A stretch of DNA of 37,289 nt from Lachnospiraceae bacterium UBA3273 (GTDB taxonomy: Bacteria; Bacillota; Clostridia; Lachnospirales; Lachnospiraceae): assembly GCA_002362385.1 (NCBI GenBank), contig DEUB01000053.1, positions 30,940 to 68,228 on the forward strand. Direction: 5' to 3'. The first letter of the stretch is position 1, and every line of letters starts with the position of its first letter. A program made the translations under genes and the position numbers. Below, piece by piece: positions 32,444 to 37,289 of the stretch. The notes beneath the pieces are model-generated. The model saw nothing but the letters and a program-made list of their open reading frames with translations. It had not been told where the DNA came from and ran no database searches.

Positions 32444-33481
32444 ATGCGGGAAGAAAGGACGAGTAAAGAAACAGGGGGCAATAGGAAAAAGGCAGGGAAA
32501 GTATTTAATGGCATTTTAAATATTCTTGTTATCGGTTTTATTCTGGAAACGACTGCTTCCACAGGCAGCTTATGTGCAGGTTATCTGATTGAAGGGATGA
32601 ATTTGGAAAAGGCCATTGCGCTGATGGAGTCAGGAACGGCAAAAAGGTGGGCTATCTTTTTGCCATGCCTGATTATTGCATTTCTGATTGCAGGATATAT
32701 CGGGAAAATTATATGGGGCATTCATGAAAAACGTATGAATTATTTCAAATTTGCCACTTTGCTTGTTTATGCCTTTTGTTTCTGGTTTGGGAATTATGAG
32801 ATCATTTATTTGAAGATGACAGTTTTTATTACAGTTTTATTTGTCTGTATTCTGTATCAGTCTAATCATTATAAAAAAATGATAGAGGAACTTGAGCAGA
32901 TGAACCGTGTCCGGGATGAGCGCAGCAAAAAAGTTGAGGAAATGTCCAGAATACGCCATGATATTTCCAATCATCTGGTGGCGGCAGGATATGAAGAGGG
33001 CGATGAATACAAGGAGGAAATTGTCAGGCGCATAGACGACGTGATACCGATTACCGGAATCGCCGTTGTGGATACTTTATTAGAATATAAGAAGAAAATC
33101 TGTGAGGAAAAGGATATTCATTTTGAATGCAACAGATGCAGGCTGAAGGGGGAACGGGTTGAGTTGTATGACTGGGTCAGTATATTCGGTAATATACTGG
33201 ACAATGCCATAGAAGCTTGTGAAAATGTGGAAGCAGAACGGTTTATTAAGCTGAAGCTGTTTTATCATGCGGATTTTTTGTGTATGGAATTAAAAAACAG
33301 CAAAGCACTGCAGGATTCTATAGAAAAGAAAAAAGGGCTGCTGCCTGAAAAAATGAAATATAAGGATAAGAGAGGGCTGGGCCTTGGAATCGTAAATGAC
33401 ACCGTGTCAAAGTACGATGGAATGTTTTCTTCTGACGAAAAGGAAAATACCTTTGAAGTGCATATTATGCTAAAGACTTAA
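32444..33481 (+). CDS. GHKL sensor kinase paralog with shortened sensor (345 aa)
   Basis: This third paralog aligns to the full kinase with an offset of 70 residues. Its own first 20 residues are hydrophilic (MREERTSKETGGNRKKAGK) and replace the first membrane segments. About three to four membrane segments remain, followed by the coiled coil, the phosphoacceptor RIRHDISNHL (His172), the N box (NILDNAIEAC, 250-259) and the G box (KDKRGLGLGIV). The catalytic part is thus complete while part of the sensor is missing, the converse of the preceding gene. Its ribosome binding site is weak, consistent with translational coupling to the upstream gene. The response regulator follows about 100 bases later. 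Confidence 0.85.
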   Translation: MREERTSKETGGNRKKAGKVFNGILNILVIGFILETTASTGSLCAGYLIEGMNLEKAIALMESGTAKRWAIFLPCLIIAFLIAGYIGKIIWGIHEKRMNYFKFATLLVYAFCFWFGNYEIIYLKMTVFITVLFVCILYQSNHYKKMIEELEQMNRVRDERSKKVEEMSRIRHDISNHLVAAGYEEGDEYKEEIVRRIDDVIPITGIAVVDTLLEYKKKICEEKDIHFECNRCRLKGERVELYDWVSIFGNILDNAIEACENVEAERFIKLKLFYHADFLCMELKNSKALQDSIEKKKGLLPEKMKYKDKRGLGLGIVNDTVSKYDGMFSSDEKENTFEVHIMLKT

Positions 33482-33582
33482 ACCACTTATGACGCAATAC
33501 ATACCTATTGTGCCAGAATATTTGTAAAAACGACAAAATGTGATATTTTTAATATATCCGGTTTGTGAGGAGTGGGTCTAGG

Positions 33583-34299
33583 ATGAAACTGTCAATTTGC
33601 GATGATAATCAGAAGGTTTTATCACATGTAAAAAAGGTAATTAAAAAGGTATACGGGAACGTAATGGAAGTAACGGAATATTTGAATCCGGCAGATTTAG
33701 AAGCGGCATGTTATGAAAATGAAGAAAATGTTCCGGATATTTTGATTATGGATATCTGCTTTCAGATGAAGGATAAGAGGGGAATAGAAGTTTCCGGGGA
33801 GCTGCAGAGAAAATATCCTTCTTTAAAAGTGATTTTTCTGACGGGCAATATTGAATTTGTGTCGGATATATTCGAGATAAAGCCAAGTTCCCTGGTTTTA
33901 AAACCTATCAACAATGACAAATTAATAGAAGCGGTCAGCAGGGTAATGACGGAATTAAAGAGCAGCCGGGCGATACAGGTTTCTTTTGAGAAAAAAGGGC
34001 ATACGTTTCTGGTCAATCCCAGTGAAGTGATCTATATTGAAAGCTATCAGCACTACATCCATATTCACTGCGTCAACGGAGTGGAAAAAATCAGGATGAA
34101 GATGAGCGACTGCGTGAAACGTCTGAGCAAAGAAGAGTATATTATCATTCATCAGAGCTTTTGTGTGAATCCCCGCTATGTGGTTACGATCAAGGATGAT
34201 AATGTTATTTTGAGTAATGAGACCAGACTGCCTGTCTCAAGGAGAAAGATGAAAATGGTCAAAGAGGCGCTGTTTCGTTACTGGAACAAAAACAGTTGA
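33583..34299 (+). CDS. AgrA-like LytTR response regulator (238 aa)
   Basis: The receiver domain (1-120) has acidic residues Asp7/Asp8, phosphoacceptor Asp57 (ILIMDICF), Thr87 (FLTGN) and Lys107 (LVLKPI). The LytTR DNA-binding domain (about 135-235) contains the family signature EVIYIESYQHYIHIH and IHQSFCVNPRYV. Such regulators bind pairs of short direct repeats about one to two turns apart. The start is the ATG preceded by GAGGAG; a GTG six codons earlier overlaps that site. As the only response regulator here, it is the likely partner of the kinase array. The two secreted-protein genes downstream are candidate targets. Confidence 0.92.
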   Translation: MKLSICDDNQKVLSHVKKVIKKVYGNVMEVTEYLNPADLEAACYENEENVPDILIMDICFQMKDKRGIEVSGELQRKYPSLKVIFLTGNIEFVSDIFEIKPSSLVLKPINNDKLIEAVSRVMTELKSSRAIQVSFEKKGHTFLVNPSEVIYIESYQHYIHIHCVNGVEKIRMKMSDCVKRLSKEEYIIIHQSFCVNPRYVVTIKDDNVILSNETRLPVSRRKMKMVKEALFRYWNKNS

Positions 34300-34338
34300 C
34301 CGATTTTGCCGTTTGGAAGGCCATGTGTGCCAGTACTA

Positions 34339-34366
34339 TTGTCAATTGTTTATGTTCAGTTAAAAT
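34339..34366 (+). promoter_or_regulatory. Possible promoter of the Ala-rich secreted protein gene
   Basis: TTGTCA (34339-34344), 16 bases, TAAAAT (34361-34366). The segment TTCAGTTAAAA within it resembles one half of a LytTR (AgrA-type) binding repeat; a convincing second half was not found. Confidence 0.4.
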
Positions 34367-34367
34367 G

Positions 34368-34406
34368 GAATTGCTTAAAGAATTTTGAGCAATTCTATTT
34401 TTTATT
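34368..34406 (+). terminator. Intrinsic terminator after the response regulator
   Basis: GAATTGCT (34368-34375) pairs with AGCAATTC (34388-34395) around a 12-base loop, followed by TATTTTTTATT. It would separate the regulator transcript from the secreted-protein genes. Confidence 0.75.
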
Positions 34407-34425
34407 GCGCAGGAGGAAAAAGAGA

Positions 34426-34875
34426 ATGAAAAAAAGAACGATCAGTAAAATGGGTGTTGTCTGCGGGCTGGCATTGTCACTGGGGTTAGTTCTGACTCCG
34501 GTTACGACATATGCGGGAGTAGTTGAAGATGCACAGGAGCAGCTTCAGGAAGCGCAGTACGCACACAATAAGGCAATCGCCGATGAAAACAAAGCGGCGG
34601 TAGAAGCAATGGCTGCACCTAAGGTGGCGGCACAGAAGGCTGAAATTGCAGCAACAGAGGCAAGGGCGGCTGTGACAAAGGCAAATAATGAAGCGATTGC
34701 AGCACAAAACAAAGCGGCAGTAGAGGCAGCAAATGCAGAGAAGGTAGCTGCACAGAAAGCGGCAGTGGCGGCAACGGAGGAAGCGGCAAGGCAGGCGGCA
34801 GCGCATAATAAGGCAGTAGCGGAAGCTAATGCACAGGCCGTTGCAGCGAGACTTCTTGCGGCAATGCCGAAATAG
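34426..34875 (+). CDS. Secreted alanine-rich helical repeat protein (149 aa)
   Basis: A signal peptide (residues 1-30, cleavage after VTTYA) precedes a mature chain of about 119 residues made almost only of Ala, Glu, Lys, Gln, Asn and Val, with no Cys or Trp. From residue 47 it consists of 40-residue repeats: HNKAIADENKAAVEA..., then NNEAIAAQNKAAVEA..., then a partial third unit ending AVAARLLAAMPK. Forty residues make almost exactly eleven helical turns, so a long rigid or coiled-coil helix is predicted. There is no cell-wall sorting motif or C-terminal membrane segment. AGGAGG precedes the ATG. I recognise no family. It may be an output or a signal precursor of the adjacent kinase system. 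Confidence 0.78.
   Translation: MKKRTISKMGVVCGLALSLGLVLTPVTTYAGVVEDAQEQLQEAQYAHNKAIADENKAAVEAMAAPKVAAQKAEIAATEARAAVTKANNEAIAAQNKAAVEAANAEKVAAQKAAVAATEEAARQAAAHNKAVAEANAQAVAARLLAAMPK
34564..34872 (+). repeat. 120-bp tandem repeat within the Ala-rich gene
   Basis: Unit one (34564-34683) and unit two (34684-34803) each encode 40 residues with the shared core NKAAVEA and KVAAQKA. A third, partial unit (34804-34872) begins HNKAVAEAN. The DNA copies have diverged at many third positions, so the duplication is not recent. Confidence 0.82.
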
Positions 34876-34905
34876 GCGGAGTGCAAACAGATATGGAAAT
34901 GTTAT

Positions 34906-34931
34906 GGAAGCGGCGTCATGACGCCGCTTCC
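34906..34931. other. 26-bp perfect palindrome between the two secreted-protein genes
   Basis: GGAAGCGGCGTCA is followed directly by its exact inverse complement. A stable hairpin would form in the RNA but no T run follows, so it may be an mRNA-stabilising or processing element, or a factor-dependent stop. It is more GC-rich than its surroundings. Confidence 0.65.
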
Positions 34932-34981
34932 GGCAATTAAGTGAAAGTATGGAAACAATAATTCTTATTTAGGAGGAAAAG

Positions 34982-37006
34982 ATGAAAGCAGGGAAAATGA
35001 AAAAGACAGCTCTATATATGTTAGCCATAGTTTGTGCTATGTCATCGGGTTTCTTGACTCAAAATAATGTATCTGCAGCAGAAATGAAAGATAATGATTA
35101 TGTTGTCAGTACAAATGCGGTGTTAGAGGGGAATGAGACAGATAAAGAGATAGATATGATTGAGGAAACTGCTGCAATGCGATGGGACGGCTATGATTAC
35201 TACGGAGCAGAGACACCAGATGAGATTTTTGCAAGGAATAAATCATACTTTGATAATGCGCCGCTTCTTCAAATCGGAGCGACTGTGACAGGACATACCT
35301 ATGATACAGATTCTATGGAATTGTATAGGATTGAAATTCCGGAAAGCGGCGAATTGTATCTTGACTGCGGAGAAAACTATAGTGGACAAAATATGTATAC
35401 ATATATGGTTTTTTATTATAACCCCCATTGCAATCATTGGGAAATTGGCGGAAGTTGGTTTAATGCAGCAAACCCTTGGATACATAGTGAGGATTCAATA
35501 ATACATTTTGCGGAAAAGGGGACATATTATATCGGACTCAGCGTCCGTAATGAGGATTTTGAGCCGATAGATACCTATCGTCTTACGGCATCTTTCGTGC
35601 CTTTTGCGACGGATAAAAGAGAACCTAACGATACATTTGCCACGGCAAGTACAATAGAAATGAATAGAAGCTTTGTGGGGATTCAGGACGGACGAATCCA
35701 TTATATGGCGGCAGAGCCTGAAGTTGGCGATAATGATTATCTGAAGTTTTATTTTCCCGGTGGGGATTTATATATATATGACTTCGCTTTTAGAACTTGC
35801 CTTATTTGTGACGATGATGGCTATACGATTCCAGTACGAGGAAAGTATCAGTATGTCTATTCCGGCTTGTATGCTCCTTTACTGAATGAAAATAAGGAAT
35901 TGCTCGACTGCAATGGAAATACATACAGTACCGGAGGAACGGGAAATGCATGGGCAAATAACAATAGTGCGGACAAAGCGATATATGATAGACCGGATGA
36001 ATTTTGTGAATATTATAATAATGATAGGAATTTTGACTCGGATTATTCTATTTCGCCACAGAGATTTCACTATAAAAATCTTCCGGCAGGAACTTATTAT
36101 ATTCAATATGAATCAAATGGCTTAGAGGGCAGAGAATATGAAATATTTGTGACAGATAACAGCAGTTGGGATTTTTGGCTGTCTAAGAGCAGGTATGCCC
36201 TGGAGTGTTTAAAAAACTGGGACGAATCGGAATATTGGAAAAATTATACGCCATCATATGTTGATGGCGGACAGGTAAGCGCATTTATAAATCGCCTTTA
36301 TGACTTGTGCTTTGGCAGAAAAGCAGATGAAACAGGATTTGCAGATTGGAATAATGCCTTAATGTCAAGAAATAAAACGGCAGCCGAGGTGGCCAGAGGA
36401 TTTTTCCTTAGTGAAGAAATGAAAAACAGGAATCTATCTGATGCAGAATTTGTTGAACTGCTCTATCAGGTTATGATGAACCGTAGTTTTGATGAAGGAG
36501 GCAGACAGTATTGGCTGGACAGTCTTACAAATGGAGTCAGCAGAGAATTTGTATACCGTGGTTTTGCGGAATCCCAGGAGTTTTCAAATCTCTGTAACAG
36601 TTATGGGATTGAAAGAGGAACGGTAACATTAGGACAGTATCGGGATAAAAACATGCAGGCAACCGGCTTTATCGCAAGGCTATATACAAAGATGCTGGGG
36701 AGAAGTTTTGATGAAGACGGACTTGAATACTGGTGCAGGCTGTATTTAACTGGAGAAAAAACCATTGAGAATATTGCAGGAGACGGCTTTTTACATTCTG
36801 AGGAATTAAAAAACCAGAATCTTTCCGATGAAGAATTTGTCAGAAGAATGTATCAGACTTTCCTAAACCGTGAACCGGAAGAAGCAGGTCTTAAGGATTG
36901 GATTGGAAGACTTTCAAGGGGAGAAGAAACAAGGGACAGCCTTGTTTATGGATTTACGAATTCTCCTGAGTTCGGAAAACTGAAAGCAGAGTATAATCTG
37001 CCGTAG
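34982..37006 (+). CDS. Secreted DUF4214-containing protein (674 aa)
   Basis: A signal peptide (1 to about 33, ending NNVSAAE) precedes an N-terminal region with beta-rich blocks of the bacterial pre-peptidase C-terminal type (about 85-215 and 220-400, including KREPNDTFATAST and LPAGTYYIQYES). Two DUF4214 domains close the protein (about 433-543 and 560-672). Each shows the paired motif FINRLY/LYQVMMNR.F.EGG..YW and a GFFLSEE or GFLHSEE element. DUF4214 occurs in secreted and S-layer-like proteins of unknown role. There is no LPXTG motif or SLH domain. AGGAGG precedes the ATG, and a strong terminator follows. Possible LytTR-controlled surface output. Confidence 0.85.
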   Translation: MKAGKMKKTALYMLAIVCAMSSGFLTQNNVSAAEMKDNDYVVSTNAVLEGNETDKEIDMIEETAAMRWDGYDYYGAETPDEIFARNKSYFDNAPLLQIGATVTGHTYDTDSMELYRIEIPESGELYLDCGENYSGQNMYTYMVFYYNPHCNHWEIGGSWFNAANPWIHSEDSIIHFAEKGTYYIGLSVRNEDFEPIDTYRLTASFVPFATDKREPNDTFATASTIEMNRSFVGIQDGRIHYMAAEPEVGDNDYLKFYFPGGDLYIYDFAFRTCLICDDDGYTIPVRGKYQYVYSGLYAPLLNENKELLDCNGNTYSTGGTGNAWANNNSADKAIYDRPDEFCEYYNNDRNFDSDYSISPQRFHYKNLPAGTYYIQYESNGLEGREYEIFVTDNSSWDFWLSKSRYALECLKNWDESEYWKNYTPSYVDGGQVSAFINRLYDLCFGRKADETGFADWNNALMSRNKTAAEVARGFFLSEEMKNRNLSDAEFVELLYQVMMNRSFDEGGRQYWLDSLTNGVSREFVYRGFAESQEFSNLCNSYGIERGTVTLGQYRDKNMQATGFIARLYTKMLGRSFDEDGLEYWCRLYLTGEKTIENIAGDGFLHSEELKNQNLSDEEFVRRMYQTFLNREPEEAGLKDWIGRLSRGEETRDSLVYGFTNSPEFGKLKAEYNLP

Positions 37007-37045
37007 GAACTGATAAGAATAAGAGGTACTCTATCTATAGTGAAA

Positions 37046-37092
37046 AAAAGCCCTAATCTTTTCGCAGATCAGAAAGATTAGGGCTTTTCTTT
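37046..37092 (+). terminator. Strong intrinsic terminator after the DUF4214 gene
   Basis: AAAAGCCCTAATCTTT (37046-37061) pairs perfectly with AAAGATTAGGGCTTTT (37073-37088), then TCTTTT. It can function in both directions. Confidence 0.93.
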
Positions 37093-37289
37093 TGAGGATT
37101 ACATATTTAATAATAAAAATATTTTAAAGTTATTATAATAAAGCCATAATAAAACCATATGCAAAAACGTAAAAACGTATATTGACACATGCCATATCAG
37201 ATGATAAAATCAGACAAAAGCATATATTTCTGACATTCTTTTGCACAATCTCAGTGCATTCTAATTTCTTGCCGTAAGGCATCTTGAAA
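37093..37289 (+). other. AT-rich intergenic end of window
   Basis: No gene is visible. The stretch is very AT-rich and carries a promoter pointing out of the window (listed separately). Confidence 0.6.
37182..37210 (+). promoter_or_regulatory. Promoter for a gene beyond the right edge
   Basis: TTGACA (37182-37187), exactly 17 bases, TAAAAT (37205-37210). No start codon with a ribosome binding site follows within the window, so the transcript has a leader of at least 70 bases. Confidence 0.8.

Noticed and set aside
31589..32480. Possibility that the sensor-only gene is a frameshifted full kinase
   Set aside because: No N-box or G-box coding sequence is present in any frame between its stop and the next gene, so the catalytic part is deleted rather than frameshifted.
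33489..33527. A 12-codon mini-ORF (MTQYIPIVPEYL) between the third kinase and the response regulator, considered as a signal peptide gene
   Set aside because: There is no ribosome binding site, leader, or Gly-Gly or Cys motif typical of peptide pheromones; it is compatible with chance.
34486..34886. Two long minus-strand ORFs opposite the Ala-rich gene
   Set aside because: They are antisense shadows of the repetitive GC-biased codons (Ala codons read backwards as Cys/Ala/Arg). They have no ribosome binding site, and the plus-strand gene has a signal peptide and AGGAGG.

Overview
The window looks like chromosomal DNA of a Gram-positive anaerobe of the Clostridia, most likely Lachnospiraceae. 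The grounds are moderate GC, strong AGGAGG-type ribosome binding sites, a consensus sigma-A promoter style, GatCAB next to families common in gut Lachnospiraceae (DUF6106, DUF6062, DUF3892, CPBP proteases, DUF4214), a LytTR/GHKL signalling locus and an LXG toxin. The family assignment is inference from gene content; no rRNA or marker search was possible. No tRNA, rRNA, CRISPR array, phage or insertion sequence was seen.

Left end (1-4100, minus strand): an LXG-type polymorphic toxin, a type VII secretion substrate, followed by at least three overlapping tandem paralogs of a two-pass membrane protein. These are best read as an immunity array; the last copy runs off the window. Divergent from it (4240-5513) a cobalamin-type riboswitch precedes a DUF4430 lipoprotein and an ECF-type S component, probably a corrinoid uptake module. 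Then come gatCAB (5800-9000) and a 250-bp near-perfect giant hairpin (9006-9257).

Middle (9350-19207): two TetR regulators with readable promoters and operators (one with a CPBP protease, one with a GNAT acetyltransferase), a DinB-like protein, a DUF3892 protein, a Cu/Zn-SOD-like protein, a membrane-anchored protein, a large lipoprotein whose promoter carries four 11-bp-phased repeats, an Xre regulator, a DUF6106 protein and guaB.

Right-middle (19249-30000): a PocR-GGDEF-EAL protein, a DUF2339-like membrane protein with a 14-residue Gln-rich repeat, glnS (so GlnRS and GatCAB coexist), a DUF2225 protein, a MocR-type regulator, an acidic membrane-anchored protein, a third TetR and a Cys/His-rich DUF6062 protein.

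Right end (30200-37100): the most unusual block. Three tandem paralogous AgrC-like sensor genes are followed by an AgrA-like LytTR response regulator. The first sensor is a complete kinase. The second keeps the sensor but has Arg in place of the phosphorylated His and no ATPase. The third is a kinase lacking about 70 N-terminal sensor residues. Two secreted proteins follow: an Ala-rich protein built from 40-residue repeats and a DUF4214 surface protein. No agrB or agrD is present. The array and the secreted proteins may form one signalling/output system, and the LXG array is the second candidate for something new.
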